Origin: Auanema rhodensis
Lineage: Eukaryota > Nematoda > Chromadorea > Rhabditida > Rhabditidae
DNA length: 64,000 nt
Assembly (NCBI GenBank): GCA_964057225.1
Contig: OZ059896.1
Span: 14,830,501 to 14,894,500 of the forward strand
Reading direction: 5' to 3'
A program made the translations under genes and the position numbers. This document shows, one piece after another, positions 1 through 11,759 of the stretch (within the stretch, counting starts at the first letter, position 1; every line of letters starts with the position of its first letter). Under the pieces are notes generated by a model, which was not told the DNA's origin, ran no database searches, and saw only the letters and a program-made list of their open reading frames with translations.

Positions 1-202
1 GGCTTTGCGACGAGTATATCGAAACTTCTATCATGTTTTGATCGCAATTGTTATTGTTAGTATGTTGCACATAATAAACATATGCTTTTTATTTAAGAAA
101 TTCAGTTTTTTTACCGTTATAAGAACATTACTATATCGCGTTCTATACTTAAAGGGATGACGTAGAAAATTGTGTTAGAAACATTAGAAGCTTTGTAGAA
201 AA

Positions 203-1763
203 ATGGAGAATATAATTCAATTATCTGTAATGTATGATGAGCTCGTGCAAGGAAAAGAAGTTGACAACATCATACCGAAGCTCAGAGAGACTGATGCTTA
301 TACAAATCAAGAAATCCGGTTGTTGCTAAAGATATATAGTAGTGTGATATACTCGTTATGGGAAAAATCTAATTTCGGAGCTGAGGAATATCCTGATAAA
401 GCTCTTCTAAAATTTATGTACGAGAAAGCGTTATGTTTTATGAGTAAAACTGATTTACGACAAGGTTTGTTGATATAGCACCTAATCAGAACTTGTTTGA
501 TAACGCTCTAGGCGAATGGTTTGGTGGAAAAACTAGATTTGGCCATGCAGTCCTACGTGATCGTGTTTTTGTCACTCTGCTCATAGCAGCATCTGTCTTC
601 AAAGGTCAGAACAGCTAATCACAGTTGTTTATAGAGTAAAAAAATGCAGATGAGCAAATATGTGTCACTGTGGAGCAGAAATTTTCCGAACATTTTTCTT
701 CCACGAAAGATTTAGTTTGTTGTTTTTTACATCAGGATGATAACTGTATTGCATTAGGGATTTGTTTATTAATATTAAAAGACTTTTATAAGTAAGCTAT
801 ATGCACTTATTCGAAGCACTAATATACGGTTATTTAAGGAATAGTCGAATTTTGCATTGCTACTCTGCTGTCATTTACATTCTAATGGGAATTTCTTTCG
901 AATCAAATGTATGTACATATACACTGATGAACCCAATATGATATATCTATCAATTTCAGACGATATTGGACTGGTTCAAGTCAGAATTAAGCTCCATATC
1001 TTTCATTTGTCGCCTGTTAGATGATATAAGTCGAAATGAAGAAAATATCAATGAGTGGGATAAAGTTGCCAAACGAATACATGAAGGAAATCGAGTCGAA
1101 GTAGAATCAAAGCGAAGGTAAATGGAATGTTTTCTTTACTTATTTCTGAAACATGTTTACCTTAGTGACTGTAGCTCACTATTTGATTTTCGAAAGCAGT
1201 GCTAAATTACCCGCCAGTACATTGTTAAATTTGTATCTTTTTTATACTTTGTTCTTCTCTTTGAAAGTTCAAAGCGGTGAAAAGCTTTGACCTTTCAGAT
1301 CAGAAGTTCGTTCTAAGTTACATTGGTCCTACAACCTTTTCTTCCTATTTTATGACTCAAATGAAATAATTGCAGTGAAAACCAGAAAAAAGGGCGATGG
1401 CATTATAACACTGTTACCTGTTCAAATGATATTATCATAAATCTAGGAGAAATAAAGAATGCCAAATATGAATCACACAATTTTCGTGTTCAGATTAGTG
1501 AACCAGTTAGTTTGTTTATACCAGGCATTCAAATGCCAAAAATATTTTAGGAGAAACTGTGGGTACCTGATCCAGGTTATGATCTGTTGAACTATTGTGA
1601 TAGCGAATTCAATGACTTGTTTCTGAAAATATTTTTAACTTTTCTTGCATTAAGCGAAAAACTAGCAGAAATGCAATTGAGCCAATCGACACCTTTCAAT
1701 CCGAAACGTATAATTCATTTGATCGATCGTTTACGTGAAAATATAGAAAAATTGCATCGATGA
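203..1763 (+). CDS. Unrecognised multi-exon, probably helical protein
   Basis: I do not recognise this protein. Seven exons join in one frame: 203-443, 479-604, about 646-794, about 840-908, 960-1117, 1376-1505 and 1551-1763, ending in TGA at 1761-1763. All phases agree, which is the main support, because only exon 1 is a long open frame. The product is about 370 residues, rich in Leu, Ile, Glu and Lys, with no signal peptide or obvious membrane segment. The final exon looks amphipathic (for example LSEKLAEMQLSQSTPFNPKR). The first intron is only 35 nt (444-478, GTAAAA...ATATAG). An alternative reading runs exon 1 on to a stop at 478, giving a 91-residue protein; I consider this less likely because the downstream exons keep phase. 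An armadillo-like or HEAT-like helical protein is possible, but that is a guess. Confidence 0.6.
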
Positions 1764-2097
1764 ATGTTGAATTCTGTCTGATATTTTTCATTTAATATTC
1801 TCAAACATTTCCATATTTGTGTGTTGACTTACAATTAAAATAATCGTTTTAACACTAATTTAATCCGCTTGGTCTCATTTATACTTGTTAGAGGCAATTA
1901 TTTGATATGATCTATTTGCAAAATCTCAAATACATTTTGACTTTTTTTGTGTAAAACAGATAAGGGATGTGTGTGTGGTGCGTGAATATATATATATATA
2001 TGTGAAAGGTCATATACTTACATAGCTAGATAAGACAGTTTGTGCTAACTTTTAACAACAAAATGCAATGTAAAATTGAGATCAAGCGATTTTTCTG

Positions 2098-2944
2098 ATG
2101 TCTCTGAGTGTAACTGTGGGCTCGTATACGTATGAGAATCTGTGTGATTGTCTTTGATGGTTCCAAAAGCAAACATATTTGGATTTGTAGTTAGTGAAGA
2201 TGCTAGCTCGACGTTTTTATCCTGAAGTCAGCTGTCAATGATATTCTGTTACAGGCTATCAGTGAGTTACCTCAAATAAAGTCGGACAATGGGATTGATC
2301 GTATCTTCTTCTTCATAGATCGCATTCGGAATGGTTCTGTAAAGCGATAGTTTGTTCCAAGGAGATTCAGCAAAGGTCCTCGCTTTGAACGATCCTGCAA
2401 ATATTTCCATTTCCTTTTGTCTTATTTGGAAAGCTATATCAGTTTTCGAGTATAATGCTTTCCTACTGTTCTAATATGTTTCAAAGTTGAATTAAACATT
2501 AATTAAAGTTTGCGTAGAACTTGGATGACGTCATATATATGCAACCACATAATTATTTTCATTTTGATGCATGTGTGAACTGGTTGCTCTCATATTTTTC
2601 CCGGATATATATATGAAAATGTTTGTATTAAATACAGAACAAGAGTTAAATCTGATTACATTGATCACATGTACGACAAATCATATATAACCAATAAAGT
2701 GTGTGAAGTTTCGAAAAAATACGAACTTTTGATGAGATTAGCAACAGGTGACGAAATTTTTTGAAATTTAAAGCACGGGACAGGGGAATTTCGGCCGTTC
2801 ATACGACTTGCCTGTGATGAAATTGATAGCTTCTCGTTTATTGATAGCATAATGGGATCTAGTATGTCATTTATGAAACAGGGGGAAGAAAATTACCGAA
2901 GGAATAATATATTGCATAGCATCCATGTCAACGAATGGCATTAA
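2098..2944 (+). CDS. Possible small spliced gene of unknown function
   Basis: No family is recognised. Seven putative exons keep one frame: 2098-2149, 2195-2226, 2255-2333, 2371-2467, 2509-2529, 2638-2747 and 2784-2944, ending in TAA, for about 183 residues. The last two exons are the best part: 36 and 53 open codons with ordinary residue use, separated by a 36-nt GT-AG intron. The earlier exons depend on weak sites (28-nt and 37-nt introns, GTTCTG/GTTCTA donors, a 21-nt exon) and could be wrong. It lies about 335 nt downstream of the previous gene on the same strand, so operon membership is possible. A competing minus-strand signal-peptide reading overlaps it (see rejected items). Confidence 0.4.
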
Positions 2945-3794
2945 ATCCTTGTCACCTTGAAAAGAAATTGGAAGACTGATGACGTAATGAATACTCAGCA
3001 GAACTACCAACAGCAGCATCCTGAAAGCATAATAGATTCGTTTTCTTAACAATAAACAATAAGAAAATATACGAGAAGTAAGGATAAAGAAAATTACTTG
3101 AAAACGTTTTTTTTTCTTTCAGTTGCCAACTCTTAAATCTGTCGTATTGAAAACAAAAAAGTGGAGATGCAACTATACCTATTTTGCAATCACGCAAAAT
3201 CAATTAATCAGATTTTAATCTTTATACCATAAAAGGTTTTGATTTTTCCATTATGAATGTTCTAGACTTTTTTTAAAATTTAATTTTTTTATTTATTTTG
3301 ATTAATTATATACTGTATCAGTTATGTTTGAATGATTTAGCATAATGATTATGATTCGACTGAAACTGAAATATAACTAGAAATTACTCTAAAAAGCTGT
3401 AGCATACACTTCTCTTGACTAAATGTTTCAGTGAAAACTTGGAAAGAAAAAGTATGAATTGGACATATACATATATAAAGATTATAAAACAGTATAATTC
3501 ATATCTTGTTTCATAGAAGAGAAAATAAAAAAAAGAAGATATTGACGTAACATTCTATGGTTTGCATGATTGCGGTTAGCTTAAACCTTCGAATATAAAA
3601 GTTTTAAAGAATATATACAATTTGACTTTTAAAATATCAAAATGGAGTAAATTGTTTTTCCAAATTGTAAAGATGTTTAAAATTAGGTTTAATCATATGC
3701 TAGTTTGGGCTATAGTAATGAATTTAAATTATTAAGAAAAATTCAATGAATTTCATCTTAGTCTATTAATTAAGTTTGTTTGAAACAAGGATTT

Positions 3795-4160
3795 GAGAAG
3801 GAGGTATAAGAGACACACAACTATCGAAAAAAACAAAAGAAAGCTTATTCAATTTCAAATTATCTGATTGTTTGTTGACCTAATTAAGTCCGAGAAAATT
3901 TTTTTTGAATAAGCTAGCAACATTGAGGGTTGACGTCAAGCATGAAAGAAATGTGGCTGAACAGAAAAAATCTAGAAAAGAGGACGAAGGCAAGCTTAAG
4001 CGATATTTATCATGGATTAAAGACATTTTTATCTAGTCGTTTTCGCTTCACACTTTATTAGATAGACTTGTGGATAGCGGAAAAGATGAGAAAAACTTTT
4101 GTGGGAAAACACGAAGGAACATCTTTTTTGAGTAAAACCGTAAAACGGGAAGCGCAATTT
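3795..4160 (+). other. Coding-like blocks, unresolved (exons or decayed gene)
   Basis: Plus-strand reading gives two phase-compatible blocks: about 3799-3868, with the string IRDTQLSKKTKESLFNFKLS, and about 3918-4032, Lys/Glu-rich and ending SWIKDIF-I then TAG. They are separated by a possible 49-nt GT-AG intron. The frame stays open for about 30 more codons after the TAG (starting SFSLHTLLDRLVDSGK). That could mean a pseudogene, stop readthrough, or a missed intron. The rest of 2945-5905 shows only AT-rich sequence in which I see no gene. Confidence 0.25.
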
Positions 4161-5921
4161 CCAAGTATTAAATAACATAGTAATGATTGAATACTATCAT
4201 TTATGGGGTATGAGACTCTTCGAATTCAATCATGAAGGCTAGGAAAGTGTAATAACCCTAAAACTGCAGTCGTCTCTGTACTAAATTCAAATAGTAGACG
4301 CGAAGCATTGGTCGAGAAATGACTAAAAATCCACGCATAAATAAAAGAGATTCTTTAAATAAACACCAGACTTCCTACTAAGAATGAATATGAGCATTAC
4401 ATTGAAATATTACTCGAGTCATATTAGATGATCATTTGGTTAAAGAATATATATGAAGAATAGATATACGAACAAAAGATGGCGTGAATGGCTTATACAC
4501 ACCCCGTGAATCCAGATATTAATCAGTTGAACTGAAGACAATGAGACAGCGCCTGGATGTCAAAATGTAAAGTAGTTAATCGGAGATAGGTGCATGCGTA
4601 GGAGAAAACGGAAGGAATGCCTTAATGCTAACATGCTCTTCTATTAATACAGCAAAACTATTTCTAGCCACAAAAAAAGTCTAAACGACCAATTAATAAT
4701 CATATGAACTAGCTAATATAGTGAAAGGTTATATAACATAATTTATAATCTACTATTACATTTTCTTTCTTTTATACAGTTTAAGTATGAAGAAATTTTA
4801 GCATATACTTCCTTTAATCTTTGAACAAGTTAAAAAGACAATTTTTTGTTTTTTTTCCTGCCTGAGAATATATTAATGATTAGGAAATTGGTGATTATAA
4901 CCAAGAGATTGAGTATTGGAAATCAGCAAGTTACAATAAATTTATTTTACTAAACGAAAACCAAATGATATATAATTAATTTTGCATAGCCTTTTCATTG
5001 AAGTAACTTCATCCATAACCAAACTTAACTAATGAATAAAAATACAGACTATAGCATTGATTATGATTGATAATGCTCGAAAATGAGAATAAGATGGCAT
5101 AACTAAATAGGTGAATACATAATATTCAGTTAGAGGACAATTTTCGAACAAAGCTTTAGTTGTCAACTTCTAAAACTTTTATCCTAAAGCGTTTTGAAGT
5201 TATTCATGTTTAGTTCAACCTTTATTCTATATATGAAACTCAAAATAGCTCATATATGGCTTGAGCGTCTTTAACGTCTTTCCATTCTTATTGTAAAGCA
5301 ACATTTGAGAAAAAACGAACGTCAAATACAAAAGAAATATCCTCTTCTATGCTCTGTCGGAGTTATAATTTTTCAATCGGGTCGACTCTAGTTGAATAGC
5401 ATTTTGAAAATGTTTAACAATTGTATTAGTCACGCTAGAATCTTTATAGATGAGCAAAAACGTTTTTTTAGTCCTAAAATAATTTAGTAGATCTAAATGC
5501 ATTTACTAATTTTCTTTTGGCCAATGTCTAAATGCTACGCCCACGTTCTAACTGACATTTTTTTATTCAAAAATGTTTCTCATGTTTTCACAAAAAATAG
5601 AAATTGAATAGAAAACAAAAGAGTATGGGAAAGGAAACTTTTTTAATTATAGAGACCACCCATTCACTAAAAAAGACACATGTAGGCATATGAAAGAAAT
5701 GTTAAACTTAAGTAGCTCTTGAGCTTATGGCTTATGGATTATGGCTTTTTTAAATTAATCTAATTTACTTGTGGTAAACATAACATAGTACTCAAAACTT
5801 TTATGCTCATTTTACTTAGAAATTCCGGAACTATTCTTGTTCATGAATCTGCTGAGAAATGTGGGCGTAAGCTAACAATAATGATTTAGTATAAATCTTA
5901 TATACCTACAGCACTTTAAGC

Positions 5922-6107
5922 TTGAATATAGGAATAAATGAAGTTCCTTGGAATAGAATATATAAAATGGAAGCGAGATCAAACCGAATTATTTCGGAAA
6001 TATTCGAGCAACTTTTCGATTTACGAGAGACATTAGTGCATGTGCCAATGATGGTGACCGCCCATTTTCCCATATCCCCTGAAGCATTACATAGAAGAAA
6101 ACTGTGA
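5922..6107 (+). other. Orphan ORF, 61 codons, possible exon
   Basis: A single open frame sits in otherwise stop-dense DNA. It has fairly balanced codon use and a GC content above its surroundings, and ends with a stretch HVPMMVTAHFPISPEALHRR. An acceptor-like ATATAG lies just inside its 5' end near 5930. There is no family match from memory and no neighbouring exon that I can join to it. It may be an isolated exon, a gene remnant or chance. Confidence 0.25.
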
Positions 6108-6648
6108 TTATGATAGAAATTCAAGAGAAAACTATAACAGACTAATGAAAACAACCATTCCTTAACGCTAATGGAATAACAAATGATTAGAAAGTTTATT
6201 TTAAGTATTTCTGCGTAGAAAAGCAAATGCTAATGAGCTAACGTCACCACCTGTCGCGTATAGCTAGTTCACTAAAAAGACTTGCATTTCTGGGATTACA
6301 TCCACATTTATGCAAACATTTTTGTATTTTTACAAATTATTTTCACAAAAAAAATTGTTATTTTATATTTTTGGAATATATATTAAATTCCAAAAAACAT
6401 TTATTGTAAGTTTTGTATTTTCAATTATATTTAAATTATAAAACAAAAATTTTTGTAATTTTTGTATTTATTAGTATCATATTCCTTTTTGAAGGAAAAC
6501 AATAAATACAAAGTTCTTGTATTTTCCTCATTTTGTAGATATAAATACATTACATGTTTTCTCGTTGTTTTCCTTTTGCTTTTTTAGGATCATGAGATCG
6601 GCTACAGCTGCTAATTATATTTTCCACAACTTATCAAGTCTTCACTAC

Positions 6649-6686
<38 letters not shown>

Positions 6687-7573
6687 TATATGAACGATAA
6701 ATACATAAAGTATTGTATTCTCTTTTTTCAGTTTACGAGAGAGAAAAAATGGATACTGATGCGTGGTTATTGTTATGTGTGAAAGAAATTGTGATACTTC
6801 TGAAGATACTAGTTAGCTTTCAGTAGTCAAGTATTCTGATCGGGGAAACGCATATCTGTAAACAGGCTTGAAATCAAATGTAAGAAAGAGTGCAGTGATT
6901 TTCTTCAAACAATTAGTTGGACGAATTTTAATTATAAATGAATAATACTGTGCAGCCCGTGATGATATAAATATTCTTCTCAAAAACAAAAGTACAACGT
7001 GAAAAAATGTTTTATATATATATATAGTCAGCTGGAGATAAAAGAAGCTAATTTGATATGTGAGAGGTCCATAATTAGAAAGATAGATACCCGATATCAA
7101 GTATTTTTTCAAGAAATGATAAATCAATTGATAGAATATAACTAGTAATTGGTCGTTAGACTAAAAGTGAAAAAACCAAGTGTAGCTATTAGATTAACAA
7201 GCGAATGACTCAATTCTGACAGGGTGAACAAGTTTTTTTTTTCACAACTTTCTAGGAATATCGCCTCTTCATGACACTTATCCCTGTAACTGACATCAGC
7301 TAAGCGGAATGTTATTTCAAAAAAGTTGGTTCTCACTTTGTATATACTGTACAAATATATTGTTATATAGTTATATAAATTAAGTATTTCTTTATTGTAT
7401 GTGTGAAATAGCAAGACTACTTGTGTGTGGTTAATAATATGACTGAATAAACAATTATAATTAATGAAAACTTCGACAGAAATAATTTATTAATTAAAAA
7501 GATAAATAGAGCATCTTTGTTCAATGTTGCTGAACAAAGTGCTATGAGCTCGTAGTCATTATGAATGTACTGC
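6108..7573. other. AT-rich intergenic spacer
   Basis: No gene seen. It holds repeated short motifs of the TTTTGTATTTTT type at about 6320-6540 and a TA microsatellite at 6651-6690. The minus-strand ORFs here (6813-7127, 7142-7414, 7417-7620) are Phe/Tyr/Leu-rich reads of AT-rich DNA without splice or start context. Confidence 0.6.
6651..6690. repeat. (TA)n microsatellite
   Basis: About 20 uninterrupted TA dinucleotides, followed by TTATATTATA. Confidence 0.95.
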
Positions 7574-8733
7574 CTATGGAGTTGGGTAACCACTTTGAGC
7601 TTCAGCTCCTCCTCCCTCAATCTGTAAATTTTAAGTAGGAATGATAAATGAAACTCCGATCACTTACGGCTTGAGCCAAAGCTGTTCTAGGTGGGCAAGG
7701 ACAGTAGGCGGCATCGGATCCTGGAGTTCCATCAGCTCCGTTGTCTCCTGCGTTTCCGTCTGGACCTGGTCCTCCATCATTTCCTGGGGGTCCTGGAGGT
7801 CCTGGAGATCCAGCTGGAGCATCTCCGGCTGGTGCATCTTCTCCATTTGGTCCAGCAGGTCCAGGTTCTCCAGCTGGTCCTGCTGGTCCTGGAGTGTTCA
7901 TCATTTTGACTCCTGGGGCTCCTAAAAAAATTATAATTTGATCATGTACGCGTAATATTAATTACCATCATCTCCTGGTGCTCCAGGGGCTCCTGGGTTT
8001 CCGTCTGGTCCTGGTGGTCCTGGTGGTCCAGCTTCTCCGGCTGGTCCAGCTCCTCCTCCTTCTCCAACCTTGAAAAAAATTATAATGAAGCAATTCCAAA
8101 ATGCAACTTACTTGTCCTGGGTTTCCGTCTGGTCCTGGTGGTCCTGGTGGCCCATCAGGTCCAGCAGGTCCTGGTTCACCAGCTGGGCACTTAACACATC
8201 CGTCCATCATCTGCATGAGCATAGCCATCATGCCAGGCATTCCGTCTTGTCCGGCTTCTCCAGCTTCTCCAGGTTCACCATCGGTTCCTGGCTGTCCTGG
8301 TGGACCTGGTGGTCCGGCTGGACATTTTCCGCTTGATGCAGCACAATCTGGAAAAATGAAGATAATAGAAAACTTTTTAAATAATAGAAAAGAAACACTT
8401 ACTGCATTGCTGTGAACCTGCATCACCAGCCGCACCAGCTCCACCAGCTCCACCACTAGCAACACCTGCTACACCTCCTTCGCTGTACTGACGACGTTCA
8501 CGAACAAATGGTACCTCAAGCATTTGCTTCCAGGCATCATCAGCATAACCCTATGAGAAGAATAAGAATCGCACAAAAAAATAAATTACCTTGAATTCAT
8601 CCAAATCGTTAACAACATCATCGTAAAAACTGTTGATGTCGGACAACATAGCAACAGTGATGCATAGTGCAATTCCAATTGCCAAAGCTGAAGCAGCACA
8701 TGTAGCTGCTAAGAGACCGGACTGGCCACCCAT
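7574..8733 (-). CDS. Cuticle collagen
   Basis: Structural collagen of the nematode cuticle, secreted by the hypodermis. Six exons: 8733-8590, 8550-8403, 8347-8112, 8068-7966, 7921-7668 and 7621-7574, about 310 residues. The order is an N-terminal membrane/signal-anchor segment ([20 protein letters not shown]), a furin-like site VRERR near residue 65, a Gly/Ala-rich stretch, a Cys cluster, two main Gly-X-Y blocks interrupted by a Met-rich Cys segment ([15 protein letters not shown]), then a third Gly-X-Y block and a tail with CPCPPR. This is the usual layout of nematode col proteins. The ATG at 8733 was chosen because the in-frame upstream codon at 8751 is TTG, and an AG acceptor (GTCAAG) lies just 5' of the ATG. 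The plus-strand ORFs over this gene are mirror reads of Gly/Pro codons. Confidence 0.93.
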
Positions 8734-9093
8734 CTCCTTTTTCTTGACCAACTAAGAACGGACAAAAGTCCTAGCTTATATATATTGTGTTAAAGTCGAA
8801 TCAAGTTACTAGATCAAGATGGTATTTATTGCTGCCCGCCTCCAATTGGGATAATTCGTATGCAAACCGGCTTGATACTTAATCACTACCAATGTGTCTT
8901 AAACACGAAGAAGCTGTTCTGAACTTGAGCAGTAATCATGATGTCATAAGAATTAAAGAAAACAAATTTATTTGCAAATACTACGACAACTATCGAAAAC
9001 ATTTATACACAATCGCATGAGCGGGACCAGTACTAATACGTGGGGGGGGTTCATATCATGAAAGTTGCAAATTCCAACTGAATGGCAAAATAA
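8734..9093. other. Spacer between collagen and GHITM genes
   Basis: About 360 bp with no gene seen. It contains a run of eight G residues near 9041-9048 and TATATATATT near 8776, which could belong to the collagen promoter. Confidence 0.5.
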
Positions 9094-10954
9094 TTATTTT
9101 CTTCTGTTGTTGCTCATTCCCATGATCATTGCCATGCGCATGAATATGTTAAGAATATCCATGTAAAGAGAAACTTGCCTGGAAAGAAGAAATATAAAGT
9201 AATGAGGAGCTAATATTCTCTCTCAACACTCGAAGCAAACACCCGAAAGGTGGAATCGAACCACTGCGACGCTAATCGCCTACAGGTTTGAAGCCTGCAC
9301 TCCGGACCACCGAAGGTCATTCGGGCATTACTCGATGAACAACATTCGTTTATATATGTGTCTGTAATCATGCGCCGTACATACTATGAGTGCTGAGCAA
9401 TTCCGACACCTGATACGATAAATATTGAGAGTAAATAAATACATTTAAAGTAAACTTTAAAATTTAATTACTTTTCCGAATATAATGTTCAATTTGTATT
9501 TAATGTTTTCGAAAGTATAAGCTTGAAACTTACGCGTTGATAGGATCGTATTGAGGTGCGTTCATGAAGCCGTAAGTTTGGCTAGGATGTGGATGCATCT
9601 CTGCTCTTTTGATTACTTTTTGGGTATCATAAAGTAAGAAGGCAGAAAACAAAATGAGTCCACCATAAATGACTATGGATGCCAAACCTATAATACTTTT
9701 ATGTACAAAAAGCTTAAATAACTTATAACAACCTGCTCCCAAAGCACTTCCTGGGGGAAGGAAAAAAGTTCCAATATTAGCTACAAATACAACACCCAAT
9801 CCCATAGCAAGTGGTCCACTCATCATCAAGAACTTCTCTGATGGGGCTGTGATAGCAGTAGCTGACAATCCTTAAAAGATTGATTATTATATTTTACTTC
9901 GTTCTGTATTATTATGAACCAGCAACAATTCCGGCAGTATACCAAGCAGCTCTCATAAGAACAGGCCCTCCCAAATAAACCATCGGAGCAAGAACAGCTC
10001 CCATAGCACCTATAAACACATATTTACTCGTTTTAACTGTTTTGATTTTCATTATTATTACAAAATTAAAAATCTAAATCTAAATTTAGCCTATTGTAAT
10101 TCTCATGTGGTACACGTGATCAAAAACTTATATTTAGATCTATATTTTGATTAATATTTTAGCATTAATATTTTAAATACTTCATGTATTTAACATTTTA
10201 GTTTCAGTAGTTCACGTACCGCAATGAAGAAGCCAAGCCAAATGCTTGGGAATGGTACTTTCATAAGGAATAGAGCGACAAAGCATTCCTGTTCCAATAA
10301 TTACTGCCATAGTTCCCAATAACCCCTGAGATTTATAATAATTTTCAGAAAAAATACAATACAAATGAACATACCATAAGTCCGCCACTTTGCGATAAAC
10401 GCATGATAGTAGCAGATCGAGATGCAGCAGCGGCACTACCGGCAGTAATGGCAAGTCCACTGCCAAGGTATGTATAAACGGAAGAAATCCTATCTCGCAC
10501 ATAAGAAGGCCAAAGACTAAAATTAGCTATTCATAATAATAACATAAAAAACAACTCACGTGCTGTTTTGAAGAATACTCTGTTCCTTTGATATTAATCC
10601 ATAGTACATCAAAGCCCCAACACCAAACAGGGAAGCGCCGGCAAGAGCATATGTGCCATAAAGAAAAGCTTAAACAAACTGATTATAATATAGTTTGACA
10701 ATTTAACTTCGTACGTTTTCCGGTAGTAGGTCCAAGAAGTCTCTCCTTCAGACTTGGTCCAGTTCGAACACCGATACCCTAAAAAAAAAGGAACTTGCTT
10801 AGCTTTCATTTATATAGCATACGCTTTGAGAGAATTTGAATCCACCGGTAGTGTTACCACCAAATCGTGCTGCTTTAGACGCTGTTTGGGATAATAAACG
10901 AACACCTGATAGCGTGGTAACTCTAGGAATAGTATAAACTAGTCTCGATAACAT
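9094..10954 (-). CDS. ghitm: Growth-hormone-inducible transmembrane protein homologue (TMBIM5/MICS1, Bax-inhibitor-1 family)
   Basis: Inner mitochondrial membrane protein of the BI-1/TMBIM family; the vertebrate homologue maintains cristae and cation handling. Nine exons join in phase: 10954-10823, 10778-10715, 10668-10560, 10516-10375, 10325-10220, 10009-9920, 9870-9733, about 9687-9534 and 9178-9094, giving about 339 residues, close to the 345 of human GHITM. Recognisable segments are WPSYVRDRISSVYTYLGSG, GAGMLxRSIPYxxxxPKHLAWLLH (here GTGMLCRSIPYESTIPKHLA), LYDTQKVIKRAE and a terminal YMDILNIFMRM followed by a basic end. The N terminus (MLSRLVYTIPRVTTLSGVRL) is Arg/Ser-rich without acids, as in a mitochondrial presequence. 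Several hydrophobic helices follow. It is the third gene of a probable operon after rpl-15 and BOLA1. The last intron hosts a tRNA-Sec gene. Confidence 0.95.
9240..9326 (-). tRNA. trnaSec: tRNA-Sec (anticodon TCA)
   Basis: An 87-nt selenocysteine tRNA read from 9326 down to 9240. It begins GCCCGAATGACC and ends ...CACCTTTCGGGTG. It has the long acceptor stem, long variable arm and anticodon loop CTTCAAA carrying UCA, and the T-loop GGTTCGATTCC. Length and arm layout match eukaryotic tRNA-Sec rather than a canonical 72-76-nt tRNA. It decodes in-frame UGA as selenocysteine with SBP2/eEFSec and SECIS elements. It lies wholly within the last GHITM intron (9533-9179), same strand. Pol III genes of this class can use upstream promoters; I did not identify one. 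Confidence 0.95.
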
Positions 10955-10964
10955 TACTATAATG

Positions 10965-10972
10965 CTGAAAAA
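10965..10972 (-). promoter_or_regulatory. Putative spliced-leader acceptor of GHITM
   Basis: Minus-strand TTTTTCAG ends ten bases before the GHITM ATG (10954), with no upstream exon in reach. This is the usual layout for an operon-internal gene that receives a spliced leader. Confidence 0.6.
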
Positions 10973-11212
10973 GTTAAAGTGAGAAAACGTTCACAAAAAT
11001 ACGGTTAAATAACTATAAAATTCAGTAAAATGACATCATCTGACGTCCAGATTCAGCTTGCGAAATCTCGAGATCAGCACACCATCAATGTTACAAAATA
11101 GCCATAGAGCGCGTGATTCGCGATGGAGCAGTATTAAAACCCAATCATTGATAACATATACAGACACCATACTAATATTTATTCTCGTATACATTTCATA
11201 ATCGTTAAATCT

Positions 11213-11615
11213 TTATAACTGACCACCACCTCTACATGCGGGTGGTGGTGCTGACTTTTGTCCAACCCATTTGCTAGGAGGAATAGCATCAATTCTAAGA
11301 GCATGAACAGAAGTTTTAAGCTCATCTTCTAAGCAATCGTTAACCAAGCGATGACGCTAAACTTTTTATTTAGCTTGGTTATTCTAATTTAATACCTGAA
11401 GTACTGAACAACCTTCGAATAATTCACTAACAATCTGTACATGAAAATGCTTTTCTGATCCTTTGGGAACGTTATGCAAATGGCTCTCACAAATAACATC
11501 GAGATGAGTTGGCTACAAGATCCCAATATCAAAACTTTCGAAGCAAAATACATACGTTAAACTTCGTCTTCAACTTTTCAACAATGCGCATCCCAACTTG
11601 CCCCAACCGATTCAT
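11213..11615 (-). CDS. bola1: BolA-like protein 1
   Basis: BolA-fold protein; BOLA1 works with monothiol glutaredoxin (GLRX5) in mitochondrial iron-sulfur cluster handling and redox protection. Three exons, 11615-11556, 11512-11396 and 11356-11213, all phase 0, give 106 residues. Family signatures are the PTHLDVICESHLHNVPKGSE / KHFHVQIVSELFEG block, the RHRLVN helix start and the terminal ELKTSVHALRIDAIPPSKW. The C-terminal tail is Pro/Gly-rich with a Cys (APPPACRGGG). It is short compared with human BOLA1 (137), with little N-terminal extension, so mitochondrial targeting is not evident from the sequence. It starts 144 nt after the rpl-15 stop and ends about 250 nt before the GHITM acceptor, typical intercistronic distances for a nematode operon. 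Confidence 0.93.
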
Positions 11616-11759
11616 ACTAATATTAATAAAATGGAGAGAATTTTCAACTTGATAGACAATGTGTGATGGAACTCCGTGTAAATAACAGTAACAACGAAAT
11701 TTATGAACAACCTTATTATTCCGGCAACAATAAACGAACCAAAACAACAAGAATTAAAT

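Noticed and set aside
2665-3019. Minus-strand secreted peptide gene (signal-peptide-like first exon, two exons)
   Set aside because: It overlaps the better-phased plus-strand reading at 2098-2944, and its mature part has no dibasic or amidation sites typical of neuropeptides. Kept only as an alternative in the findings.
6813-7414. Two minus-strand ORFs of about 90-104 codons
   Set aside because: Phe/Tyr/Ile-rich reads of AT-rich DNA with no splice context, start context or family resemblance.
7641-7941. Plus-strand Trp/Ser-rich and Gly/Pro-rich ORFs
   Set aside because: These are antisense reads of the Gly-X-Y codons of the minus-strand cuticle collagen.
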